From the NCBI GenBank assembly GCA_016706255.1, contig JADJJZ010000003.1, forward strand, positions 964,501-1,028,500: DNA of 64,000 nucleotides, given 5' to 3'. The notes under the pieces were generated by a model. The model did no database searches, was not told the origin of the DNA, and saw nothing but the letters and a program-made list of their open reading frames with translations. Made by a program: the position numbers and the translations under genes. Shown piece after piece: positions 7,092 through 15,819 of this stretch (the first letter of the stretch is position 1; every line of letters starts with the position of its first letter). The DNA is from Bacteroidota bacterium. Lineage in GTDB: Bacteria; Bacteroidota; Bacteroidia; Chitinophagales; BACL12.

Positions 7092-10018
7092 AATATATTT
7101 TGTTCTAAATAGATTAACGGCATAGCCAACGCAACGCGGGTGCCAATAGCTTCCCCTTGTTTATCAGTTAAATCCCGTATTTCTAATGTGAATTTATTGG
7201 TATTTTCTTTATTGTTTAATGCTTCAAGATATTCCGTAATTAACAGTGTGGCTTTTGAATTGTGATTGCCCATTCTCGATTTTGATGAAGATGCCATCCT
7301 GCCAATACCATCATCAGTAATATCACATATTAACTTGTTACCACTGATTTTGAATTCTATTAAAATGGTCCCTTTTCCCTGTTTAGGTGCAATGCCGTGT
7401 ATCAGTGAATTTTCAATAAACGGCTGCAACAACATCGGCGGAATACCAACTTCAGCAGGGTTTAATGCACTATCTGTCATTACCGAAAACACAAATTTAT
7501 TTTCATACCGCATGCCTGCTAAATCCAGATATAGTTTAATGGCTTGAATTTCACGCTCCAACGGAATAAACTGTTCCTTATTTTCGAGAATATTCCGTAA
7601 CAATTTTGAAAATTTCGAAATATAATCACTAGCCTTTTTTACATCGTTTTCTGCATAATAACCTTTTATCGTATTTAAGGCATTAAAAATAAAATGCGGA
7701 TTCATCTGCTGCCTGAATGCCTGCTGATTTAATTCGGTTAATTTCTTTTCAATTTCAGCATTTTCTTTTTCCAGCAAAAACGTTTTATTTTTTTGCTCGT
7801 ATTGCACCCGTAAAGCCTGCAGCCTCCGCCGCCACAACATGTATAAGGTGATGCTTAACAACGTAAGTATAATCAGCCAAAACCACCATAAACTCCAAAT
7901 GGGTGGCTGTATATCAAACGCAAACGATTTAAACTCACTTTCCAATCCCGACTTATTAATGGCTGCTATTTTAAAATTATAATTTCCGGGTGGCAACGAT
8001 TTAAAATGTATACTGCGTTCATCCGTAAAATGCCATTCCGTATCATAACCTTCCAAAATATATTTATAAGTTACTTCTGCCTTACTCATAAAAGAAGTTC
8101 CTGAAAAAGAAATGGTTACATCATTTTGGTTGTATTTAAAGTCAGCAGTGTTTGATTTTAAATACGAAACATCATTCACCATAAAATCCATAAACCGAAT
8201 ACGCGGTGGCGTGGCAAATTGCAGTGTTTCATTTTTATTAAAATAAATCAACCCCGATTCGGTGGCGATATATATTGTTGCTCCAATATTATCAATATCG
8301 GTAATTCTGTTAACTTCAATTTTTAATTTATTGGTAAAATTTACTACTTCAATTTTGCCTTCTTTGTAATCTACACGCACCAATTCATTACCAAAAGCTG
8401 CCCAAATAAAATTGTTTTCATCTACATACAAGGCATTACATTCACTATTCGGTAAACCCGCTTCTTTGTCCAGAATTTTAGTGAGTTTATTATCTTTTAT
8501 AATCAATAAACCATTCAATGTAGCAATGTAAGTATAGAAACCATTATTGTCGAACGCTATATCGCGAACAGGCGATTTTAACAGCGGATTCAATTCACCC
8601 AGATTTATAAGCGTATCACCGTAATAATAAATCCCCTTCGATGTGCCAACCCATAAATGATTATACTTATCCGCTTTAATTACATTGGTTCGCGCGTTCA
8701 CAAATTCATAATTACCGCGCTTATAAACCATATTGTTTATCACTTCAGAAATATGGTTTTCAAACAAACTTCGTTCAAGCATTATCGTATTATCCTGCCC
8801 TAAATAAACACGTGTTTTATCCTGAAACAAATCATTACCATATATATTAAAGGTTTTATTTGTTGTTCCTGTTATTTGGCGAATACTGCTTTTACCAATT
8901 ACAAAAGTGCTGTTTTCAAAATGGCGAATATTGGCAATATCATGGGGTGAGGAAGCATCTAAGCGGCTGTGTTTAAAACTGCCATCAGGATATAAAACAC
9001 CATAATTATCCTCTGCCATGCCAACCCATAAATTGCCGTCGTTGTCGTGTTCCAGACAAGTAATTTTATCAACCGGTAAATCATTTTGTTTGTTGTAAAT
9101 ATTTACTTCAAGCGATGGAATAAAATACAAACCCGCCTGCAAAGTAGAAACCCACAAATTATCCTCAAAATCAAACTCAACAGAAGACACACTGTAACCG
9201 CCCATGATTTTCCGCAGCGGTTTTATCCCCTCAGGATCATATATGAATAAACCTTCACGTGTGCCGAAATAAATTTCATTGGCATTTTTTATTTTAACGA
9301 AAATAACTTCCTGGCTGGATGCCGGTAACTCCAGTTTTGAAACATACGAAGTATCGTCTACAATTTGAAAAATATGTGTTCCCGCACTGATATAAATTAA
9401 ATCATCCTGTTTATCACCGCGAATCGATTTAAACATTTGCGGAAATTTCCGCTCTACAAACCGAACTGTATTATCCTTTCCAATCCACGAAAAATTTTCC
9501 CGCCCGGTATATGTAAATGCGGTTGCCTGATCATTAGCATCAATTTTATAATATAACGATTCCCGTGAGCCGATATATAAATTACCCGCATCATCTTCAC
9601 ATTCCGACAAAATCATTTTGTTAAACTGCAACTTAGCAACCAAAGGTGAATTATAGGCATTATAAATTTTACCATCTAAATAAAAAGAAGCATTTCCGTT
9701 TACCGACTGAAACCAAATACGCTTTTTTTTGTCCTGATAAATTCTTAATATTTCATTATCTCCCAAACCATCAGCACTCGTAAAATGGGTGAAGCTATAA
9801 CCGTCATATTTGTAAACACCGGTGTTCGTGCCAATCCATATAAAATGGTCAGCATCTTGTGTTACATAATAAATGGTTGAGGGTAAATAATTAATGGTTG
9901 GAACTACCTTAATAGAAACCGGCTCCTGTGCAAATACATGGTTGCTTAAGCACACACAAAGCAGCAAAAGCAAAAACAATTGTTGTATTTTTTTACCAAA
10001 AGGCGACATGAGCAGCAT
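7088..10018 (-). CDS. sensor histidine kinase with two-component-regulator propeller
   Basis: 976-aa sensor kinase. It has a signal peptide (1-31, ending 'NHVFAQ') and a long periplasmic beta-propeller of Reg_prop repeats ('IWIGTNTGVYKYDGYSFTHF', 'LWVGMAEDNYGVLY', 'LWVGTSKGIYYYG'; about 40-620). A Y_Y_Y domain follows (about 625-695, 'VTYKYILEGYDTEWHFTDERSIHFKSLPPGNYNFKI'), then one membrane helix (about 705-727) and a coiled-coil. The His_kinase domain has His775 ('NPHFIFNALNTIKG') and the C-terminal HATPase has 'QPFIENSLIHGI' and 'DITDDGIG'. It lacks the fused receiver/AraC part of true hybrid systems; the output is the LytTR regulator overlapping its stop. In this family the propeller often senses polysaccharides or other extracellular ligands, but the ligand here is unknown. 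Confidence 0.93.
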   Translation of the reverse strand: MLLMSPFGKKIQQLFLLLLLCVCLSNHVFAQEPVSIKVVPTINYLPSTIYYVTQDADHFIWIGTNTGVYKYDGYSFTHFTSADGLGDNEILRIYQDKKKRIWFQSVNGNASFYLDGKIYNAYNSPLVAKLQFNKMILSECEDDAGNLYIGSRESLYYKIDANDQATAFTYTGRENFSWIGKDNTVRFVERKFPQMFKSIRGDKQDDLIYISAGTHIFQIVDDTSYVSKLELPASSQEVIFVKIKNANEIYFGTREGLFIYDPEGIKPLRKIMGGYSVSSVEFDFEDNLWVSTLQAGLYFIPSLEVNIYNKQNDLPVDKITCLEHDNDGNLWVGMAEDNYGVLYPDGSFKHSRLDASSPHDIANIRHFENSTFVIGKSSIRQITGTTNKTFNIYGNDLFQDKTRVYLGQDNTIMLERSLFENHISEVINNMVYKRGNYEFVNARTNVIKADKYNHLWVGTSKGIYYYGDTLINLGELNPLLKSPVRDIAFDNNGFYTYIATLNGLLIIKDNKLTKILDKEAGLPNSECNALYVDENNFIWAAFGNELVRVDYKEGKIEVVNFTNKLKIEVNRITDIDNIGATIYIATESGLIYFNKNETLQFATPPRIRFMDFMVNDVSYLKSNTADFKYNQNDVTISFSGTSFMSKAEVTYKYILEGYDTEWHFTDERSIHFKSLPPGNYNFKIAAINKSGLESEFKSFAFDIQPPIWSLWWFWLIILTLLSITLYMLWRRRLQALRVQYEQKNKTFLLEKENAEIEKKLTELNQQAFRQQMNPHFIFNALNTIKGYYAENDVKKASDYISKFSKLLRNILENKEQFIPLEREIQAIKLYLDLAGMRYENKFVFSVMTDSALNPAEVGIPPMLLQPFIENSLIHGIAPKQGKGTILIEFKISGNKLICDITDDGIGRMASSSKSRMGNHNSKATLLITEYLEALNNKENTNKFTLEIRDLTDKQGEAIGTRVALAMPLIYLEQNIL

Positions 10019-10186
10019 CCAGTATAATTGGGTTATAAAATTACCGATATAATAATTGGAAAGTGGAATTTATCACTATCACTTATCTTAAAATTCCCGG
10101 CACTTACATCGATTTAATAATCAGCTATTGATAAAACCTGCACACTTGTCAGAAATTTAAAATTAAGCCGGATTGATCATCTCCCC

Positions 10187-10218
10187 CAAAAAAAATACGA
10201 CACCAAATGATGTCGTAT
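10187..10218 (-). terminator. rho-independent terminator of proS
   Basis: Perfect 8-bp stem ATACGACA (10195-10202) / TGTCGTAT (10211-10218). On the minus strand it is followed by eight T. It lies 24 bp beyond the proS stop. Confidence 0.9.
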
Positions 10219-10241
10219 CTAATTTATTTGAAAAAAAAATG

Positions 10242-11717
10242 TTAATACGCTTTGGCAAATACCACACGTTTGTTACTCGGTTTGCCGCTGTATATACATT
10301 TACCTGCTTCCTCTTTTGCATCCATCGGAATACAACGAATGGTAGCTTTGGTTAATTCTTTAATTTTATCTTCAGTCTCCGCAGTACCATCCCAATGCGC
10401 ATGAATAAAACCACCTTTTTCAATTTGAGCAGTAAATTCATCCCAGGAATCCAATACAAAAGTATTTGCTGAACGAAATGCTAAAGCCTTATTAAACATG
10501 CTTTGCTGTATGGTTTCCAGCAATTCGCTGATATATAAACCAAGGTTTTCATTTTTTACCGTCGTTTTTTCTTTGGTATCGCGACGTGCAATTTCAACTG
10601 TTCCGTTTTCAACATCGCGCATTCCCATAGCAATACGAACAGGAACACCTTTTAATTCATATTCCGCAAATTTCCAGCCCGGTTTGGCAGTATCACTATC
10701 ATCGTATTTCACAATAATATTTTGTGCCTTCAGTTCTTTAATAATAGCATCTGCTCTTTCAGTAATTGCTGCAAGTTGTTCAGCATTTTTATAAATAGGA
10801 ACAATTACAACATGCAAAGGCGCTAGGCGAGGAGGAATCACCAATCCGTCGTCATCACTGTGCGCCATAATTAATGCACCCATCATTCTTGTTGATACAC
10901 CCCAGCTTGTAGCCCAGGCAAATTCCTGTTTACCTTCTTTATTTAAAAATTTAACATCAAATGCTTTTGCAAAATTCTGTCCTAAAAAGTGGGAAGTTCC
11001 GTTTTGGAGCGCTTTTCCATCCTGCATCATCGCTTCAACACAATAAGTATCTTCTGCACCTGCAAAACGTTCGTTCGCTGTTTTTACCCCTTTAATTACC
11101 GGAACGGCCATATAATTTTCCATAAATTCGGCGTAAACATCCAGCATTTTCAGGGTTTCTTCAACCGCTTCATCCTTAGTGGCATGTGCTGTGTGGCCTT
11201 CCTGCCAATGGAACTCGGCAGTGCGCAAAAACAAACGTGTGCGCATCTCCCAACGCATAACATTTGCCCACTGATTAATCAAAATTGGCAAATCACGATA
11301 ACTCTGAATCCAGCCGCGATAACAATTCCAGATGATAGTTTCACTCGTAGGCCTGATAATCAGCTCTTCTTCCAGCTTACTTTCAGGGTCAATCATCAAT
11401 TTACCTTTTTTGTCAGGATTCGCTTTTAACCGATAATGCGTCACAACGGCACACTCTTTGGCAAATCCTTCAGCATGACCTTCTTCCTGCTCAAGAAAAC
11501 TTTTTGGTATCAACAACGGAAAACTGGCGTTAACGTGTCCAGTGTCCTTGAATCTTTTGTCCAGAATACTTTTCATATTCTCCCAAATGGCCCATCCATG
11601 CGGCTTTATCACCATACAACCCCGCACAGCACTATACTCCGCCAACCCGCTCTGTATAACAAGATCGTTATACCACTCCGAATAGTTTATATCTCTTTTT
11701 GTAATCTTTTCCGCCAT
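10242..11717 (-). CDS. proS: prolyl-tRNA synthetase (archaeal/eukaryal-like type)
   Basis: Charges tRNA-Pro with proline in the cytoplasm. 491 aa, the short ProThrRS-like form without the bacterial editing insertion, as is usual in Bacteroidota. Class II motifs are visible: motif 1 region 'VRGCMVIKPHGWAIWENM', motif 2 'RWEMRTRLFLRTAEFHWQEGHTAHA' (written in parts), and motif 3 'TSWGVSTRMMGALIMAHSDD'. The anticodon-binding domain follows ('APLHVVIVPIYKN..'), and the C-terminal domain ends with Cys residues ('CIPMDAKEEAGKCIYSGKP') and a terminal Tyr (..FAKAY), typical of this type. Single gene with its own terminator. A minus-strand -7-like box (TAATTTTG) lies at 11763-11756, with a weak -33. 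Confidence 0.98.
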   Translation of the reverse strand: MAEKITKRDINYSEWYNDLVIQSGLAEYSAVRGCMVIKPHGWAIWENMKSILDKRFKDTGHVNASFPLLIPKSFLEQEEGHAEGFAKECAVVTHYRLKANPDKKGKLMIDPESKLEEELIIRPTSETIIWNCYRGWIQSYRDLPILINQWANVMRWEMRTRLFLRTAEFHWQEGHTAHATKDEAVEETLKMLDVYAEFMENYMAVPVIKGVKTANERFAGAEDTYCVEAMMQDGKALQNGTSHFLGQNFAKAFDVKFLNKEGKQEFAWATSWGVSTRMMGALIMAHSDDDGLVIPPRLAPLHVVIVPIYKNAEQLAAITERADAIIKELKAQNIIVKYDDSDTAKPGWKFAEYELKGVPVRIAMGMRDVENGTVEIARRDTKEKTTVKNENLGLYISELLETIQQSMFNKALAFRSANTFVLDSWDEFTAQIEKGGFIHAHWDGTAETEDKIKELTKATIRCIPMDAKEEAGKCIYSGKPSNKRVVFAKAY

Positions 11718-11729
11718 ATGTTATTTTTG
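11698..11729 (+). promoter_or_regulatory. Bacteroidota-type promoter for the Tyr/Gly-rich lipoprotein
   Basis: TTTG (11698-11701), 20-bp spacer, TATTTTTG (11722-11729) match the TTTG/TAnnTTTG consensus. It lies partly inside the 5' end of the divergent proS gene and would give a leader of about 80 nt before the ATG at 11815. Confidence 0.6.
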
Positions 11730-11814
11730 GTATGATTTTGGTTTTAAGTGTTTTGCAAAATTAATAATTGCAGCCACAGTAAACAGATTTAATTAAACAA
11801 TTAAAATATCAGTT

Positions 11815-13395
11815 ATGAAATTAAGATACCTTCCAATCCTCGCAGCGCTGGGCTTTTTCGCTACTTCCTGTGCTACCCAGACAGCATCACAGGGATCTTC
11901 AACTGACGATATTTACTTCTCTTCAGGTGATGAAATCCCTGCAGAGGTCATTACAACCACAACCACTTCAACCAGTTCTTCATCCGACCAGTATTCTACC
12001 TATCCCGGCAACACCGGTAGTTATGAATATAACGAACCAGCAGCAGATGATAACGGTTATCGCAGCGGCGAAGAATTTCCTACAACATCTGATGAATATT
12101 ATGATGAAGAAGGAAATACTTACATCGTGAACAATTATTACGACGACAACGACTATGATGATTATTACTACACATCTAGTTTGTATCGTTTTTACTATCC
12201 AAACTATGGTTTCGGATATTATTCGCATTGTTATTCACCTTACTATTACGACCCTTTCTGGGGACCATCTTACGGCTGGAACGTAGGTATAGGCTGGGGT
12301 TACGGCTCTTACTATCCTTATAACTACGGTTATTGCTACCCTGGTTACTATGGTTATTACGATCCTTGGTATAACCCTTACTACGGTTACGGTTACGGAT
12401 ACGGTGGATACTATGGCAGCTACTGGAATGGCTACAACAACGGTTATTACGATGGTTACAACGATGGCTACTATGGTGGCAACTACGGTAACGACGGTTA
12501 TTATGGTTATAGCGACGATTACTATTATGGTCCAAACACCTCAACCGGTTCAAATACCAATACTGGCGTAGCTTCTGCCGATATTTTAGACGCAGGTTAC
12601 GACAAAGCGCATAACGCTGATATCAATCACGTGCTTACCGATAAAGGTGCACTGGTTACCGATAAAAAAGATGTAAATACAGCAGCAGGTTCCGAAGACT
12701 TTGCTTCAGCAGGTGATGCACCTTCAGTTACTACAGTTAAAAATGATGTAACTAAAGCCGATGCAGTTAGCTCTGGAAACTTCGTAAAACCGGGTGCAGT
12801 TGCAATCGACCAACCTACAGTTGCCGGTGCAGGTGTTGTTAAAGAAAACAGCGGTGTTAAAGTAATTAAATATTACAGCGCCGATGCTAAACCTGCAGTT
12901 GCCGACAATACTCCTGTAGCAGCAGATGTTAAAACTGACCGCGGTGTGCGCGATGGTAGTTATAATACCGTTTCAAAACCGGTTCCTTCTAACGACAACC
13001 GTCCCGCTGCCAATACAACTAAACCGGCTAACAATGGTAGCAACGATGCTTACCGTCCTGCAGGCGACCAAACTCGTCCACAAGGTGGTGCAGTAAAACA
13101 AAATACTGAACAAGCACCGGTAAGAACTTACGAGCAGCCAAAACAAAATGGCGGTAAAACAAATACATATGAACAGCCAAAATCAAATGGCACCAAAACA
13201 TATGAGCAACCTGCTAAACCTTCACGTCCAACTTACGAAGCACCTAAATCATCAGGTTCTTCATCAGGAAGTAAAGGAACATATAACAATGGCGGCGGAA
13301 GTTCAACACGCAGCAGCGGATCTTCTTCAAGTGGTAGCAGGTCATCATCAGGTGGTGGTGGCTCTACCTCTAACAAGAGAGGCGGCGGTAATTAA
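11815..13395 (+). CDS. Tyr/Gly/Asp-rich surface lipoprotein
   Basis: 526-aa lipoprotein of unknown function. It has a lipobox 'FFATSC' (Cys about 19). A Ser/Thr/Asp-rich region (20-105) leads into a remarkable low-complexity region (about 106-255) built of Tyr, Gly, Asn and Asp with Trp and Pro ('YYDPWYNPYYGYGYGYGG', 'YNNGYYDGYNDGYYGGNYG'). A moderately complex middle follows (255-390, 'ADILDAGYDKAHNADINHVLTDKGALV'), then a Pro/Gln/Lys section with repeats of 'TYEQPK' (425-475) and a Ser/Gly tail ending 'SNKRGGGN'. The codon use of the tyrosine tract is clean, so the frame is real. It sits 31 bp before a FadL-like outer-membrane protein, probably as an operon. It may be an elastic, adhesive or cell-envelope matrix protein; that is inference from composition. 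Confidence 0.75.
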   Translation: MKLRYLPILAALGFFATSCATQTASQGSSTDDIYFSSGDEIPAEVITTTTTSTSSSSDQYSTYPGNTGSYEYNEPAADDNGYRSGEEFPTTSDEYYDEEGNTYIVNNYYDDNDYDDYYYTSSLYRFYYPNYGFGYYSHCYSPYYYDPFWGPSYGWNVGIGWGYGSYYPYNYGYCYPGYYGYYDPWYNPYYGYGYGYGGYYGSYWNGYNNGYYDGYNDGYYGGNYGNDGYYGYSDDYYYGPNTSTGSNTNTGVASADILDAGYDKAHNADINHVLTDKGALVTDKKDVNTAAGSEDFASAGDAPSVTTVKNDVTKADAVSSGNFVKPGAVAIDQPTVAGAGVVKENSGVKVIKYYSADAKPAVADNTPVAADVKTDRGVRDGSYNTVSKPVPSNDNRPAANTTKPANNGSNDAYRPAGDQTRPQGGAVKQNTEQAPVRTYEQPKQNGGKTNTYEQPKSNGTKTYEQPAKPSRPTYEAPKSSGSSSGSKGTYNNGGGSSTRSSGSSSSGSRSSSGGGGSTSNKRGGGN

Positions 13396-13426
13396 TCAAC
13401 ATTAAAAAACACTAAAATTTTAAACC

Positions 13427-14932
13427 ATGCGCAAGATTTTTACAATGGTTATAGCTACTGCTTTGTCCGCATCTTTATTTGCACAAAGTGATGTTGATGC
13501 ACTCCGCTATTCCATGATCGACTTTGGTGGAACAGCCAGGTCACTCGGTTCAGGAAATGCTTACGGTGCCCTCGGTGGCGATATGAGCACATTTAGTATG
13601 AACCCCGCCGGTATCGGAATTTACCGCAGTTCTGAATTTGTTATTACACCCGGTTTGCTCAGCATTAATTCCGATAGTAAATATTACGGCTCAACTGCAA
13701 GCGACGATAAATATAAATTCACCATCAATAATGCAGGAATTGTTTTTGCCGGCGTAAATAAAGGTAAAGAACATGCAACAACAGGATGGGTTGGCGGCGG
13801 ATTCGGAATTTCTTTTAACCGAATTGCAAATTTTAACAGCTCAGTGTATTATTCCGGATTTAATGAAGGTTCTTCTTTATTAAATTCATATGCCGATTAT
13901 ATTAATGGCAACGGCGGAACAAATCCCGGCGATGTATATGATAAAGACCCGTTTGGAGCAGGTCTTGCATGGGAAACATATTTATTAAATCCCACTGCAC
14001 TCGATTCAACACAATATTATCCTGTTGTTGATGGCAGATTGCAACAATCAAAATCAATTTTAACACAAGGTGGAATAAATGAAACCGCAATTACTTTCGG
14101 TGGAAATTATGGCAACCGTTTATATGTTGGTGCAACAATCGGAATTCCGCATATCAGTTACGTAAATACTTCAATTTATAACGAAGAAGATGTAAATAGT
14201 GAATACAACGATTTTCAATCATTTACATTAACCGATATCAGCGAAACTTATGGAACAGGTATTAACGCAAAATTCGGATTAATTTATCGCATCAACGATA
14301 ATTTCCGCTTAGGTGCTGCAGTGCATTCACCAACATTATACGGTTTAACCGATAATTATATTTCTACCATGAGCAGCGATTTAGAAGGCAGCGGTTCTTA
14401 TTCTTACGATTCGCCAATCGGTGAATACAGTTACGAACTCGTAACACCATGGAGAGTAATTGCAAGTGGTGCCGTTACAATTAAAAATATCGGATTTATT
14501 TCCGCAGAATATGAATTTGTAGATTATAGTGAAGCAGCTTATAATTTCAACAGAACATTAGATGGCGGCGATTTATCTTATGAAAATACAATTAATACCA
14601 ATATAGACACAAAATACGGCGCATCGTCAACCATCCGTTTAGGCGGTGAATTAACTTACGATGTGTTCCGTTTTCGCGGCGGTTATATTATGAGCAGCAC
14701 ACCATTTAACGATGGTATTGCAGCAGAAGGTGCAGATTTTTCAAAAAATACCTGGACTGCCGGTGTCGGAATTAAAGAAGAATCTTATTTTATTGACCTC
14801 GGTTTTGCGCACAGTAATGTGACCGAATACGATACACAATATGTATACGACAACGGTGCAGGCGTAAACGAAGGGGCAACAATAAATAAATCTTTAAATA
14901 ATTTCCTTTTAAGTTTTGGTTTTAGGTTTTAA
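13427..14932 (+). CDS. OmpP1/FadL-like outer-membrane protein
   Basis: 501-aa outer-membrane beta-barrel with a signal peptide (MRKIFTMVIATALSASLFAQ). The N-terminal plug-like signature 'FGGTARSLGSGNAYGALGGDMSTFSMNPAGIGIYRSSEF' is typical of Bacteroidota members of the OmpP1/FadL/TodX superfamily, which move hydrophobic compounds across the outer membrane. Alternating beta-strand patterns run to the end, and the final residue is Phe (..LLSFGFRF), as expected for insertion by the BAM complex. The length is usual for the family. It is the second gene after the Tyr-rich lipoprotein, followed at once by a terminator. The ligand cannot be inferred. Confidence 0.85.
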   Translation: MRKIFTMVIATALSASLFAQSDVDALRYSMIDFGGTARSLGSGNAYGALGGDMSTFSMNPAGIGIYRSSEFVITPGLLSINSDSKYYGSTASDDKYKFTINNAGIVFAGVNKGKEHATTGWVGGGFGISFNRIANFNSSVYYSGFNEGSSLLNSYADYINGNGGTNPGDVYDKDPFGAGLAWETYLLNPTALDSTQYYPVVDGRLQQSKSILTQGGINETAITFGGNYGNRLYVGATIGIPHISYVNTSIYNEEDVNSEYNDFQSFTLTDISETYGTGINAKFGLIYRINDNFRLGAAVHSPTLYGLTDNYISTMSSDLEGSGSYSYDSPIGEYSYELVTPWRVIASGAVTIKNIGFISAEYEFVDYSEAAYNFNRTLDGGDLSYENTINTNIDTKYGASSTIRLGGELTYDVFRFRGGYIMSSTPFNDGIAAEGADFSKNTWTAGVGIKEESYFIDLGFAHSNVTEYDTQYVYDNGAGVNEGATINKSLNNFLLSFGFRF

Positions 14933-14950
14933 TGATTGTCAGTGAAGCAA

Positions 14951-14987
14951 AAGCCCTCCTGGTGGTTCGGGGGGGCTTATTTTTTTG
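14951..14987 (+). terminator. rho-independent terminator
   Basis: AAGCCCTCC pairs imperfectly with GGGGGGCTT around the loop TGGTGGTTC, followed by ATTTTTTT. It begins 18 bp after the outer-membrane protein's stop. Confidence 0.75.
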
Positions 14988-15801
14988 GAGCATCAACATC
15001 CCCCACACTATCACATTCCCAACCGGCTCTCCACTGCAACAAACTTTACTTGCTTCATTATACTCAAAACCGGCTGTTCAATCAGCACATTAGCACATTT
15101 GCACATCAGCACATTAGTAAGTTTGTTTTCGTTCCGATCCGGGCTAGAATTCACTGCATCCATTTTATCAACCTCCAAACTGCAAACCGGGACACCTGGT
15201 ATGAATTAGCAAATTTGTCGATTAGCAAATTAGCTGATGGGGTGTGGTGGTTGGATGGCAATCGGGCTTCGAAATTCGGTTGTTTATTTCTAGGAATAAT
15301 CAATTGACAGCATCATTGGCTGACACATGGGTCAGCCCCTACGGGAGCTCCGAATGGTGAATTAGCAAATTAGCTGATTAGCAAATTAGCAAATGTGGGT
15401 TCGATGGTTGGATGGTAATCGGGCTTCGAAATTCGGTTGTTTAATTAATGATATATCATTTAATTATGAGCCGGGCTAATATTGATTAGCCCCAACAGGA
15501 GCTCCGAATGACATTCCTACTCAAAATCGGCTGTTCCATTGGTGCATTGGTACATCGGTACCTTCGCACATTATCAAGAGCTCCGAATAAAATCCTCACT
15601 CAAAATCGGCTGTTCAATCAGCATATCAGCACATCAGCACATTAGCACATTAATCGGCTGTTCCATTGGTACATTGGTACATAGGTACATTCGCACATTA
15701 ATTAAGCCTCCGAATGAAATGCCCACTCAAATTCGGCTGTTTAATTAGCACATCAGCACATCAACACATTAGCACATTAGCACATTAGAACCTTCTTTCC
15801 C
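14988..15801. repeat. octamer-repeat island (AGCACATT / GGTACATT / AGCAAATT)
   Basis: About 0.8 kb without a credible gene. It is built of short modules. A lead such as 'GAGCTCCGAAT..ACTCAAAATCGGCTGTT' is followed either by tandem octamers AGCACATY ('AGCACATCAGCACATTAG') or by GGTACATT/GGTACATA octamers; leads are seen near 15065, 15525, 15605, 15655 and 15730. Two longer copies, about 15200-15289 and 15359-15444, share 'GAATTAGCAAAT' octamers, 'GGTTGGATGG' and 'AATCGGGCTTCGAAATTCGG'. The same lead plus octamers recur at about 18850-18918. Open frames in the island simply read through the repeats. The -7-like TACCTTTG at 15802-15809, just beyond it, may serve the UbiD gene. Confidence 0.8.
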
Positions 15802-15819
15802 TACCTTTGTTGTATAATT

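Noticed and set aside
10989..11429. 146-codon plus-strand frame inside proS
   Set aside because: It is antisense to the well-conserved prolyl-tRNA synthetase; a shadow frame.
11980..12553. Antisense frames over the Tyr/Gly-rich lipoprotein
   Set aside because: The low-complexity codons (TAC/GGT) create long Arg/Asn/His or Ile/Val frames on the other strand; no independent support.
14936..15307. 123-codon open frame after the outer-membrane protein
   Set aside because: It reads through a terminator and the octamer repeats; the composition is repeat-derived and there is no ATG-led protein-like content.
14988..15801. CRISPR-like array of short repeats
   Set aside because: The repeats are octamers in direct tandem with no unique spacers of constant length, and no cas genes are near.
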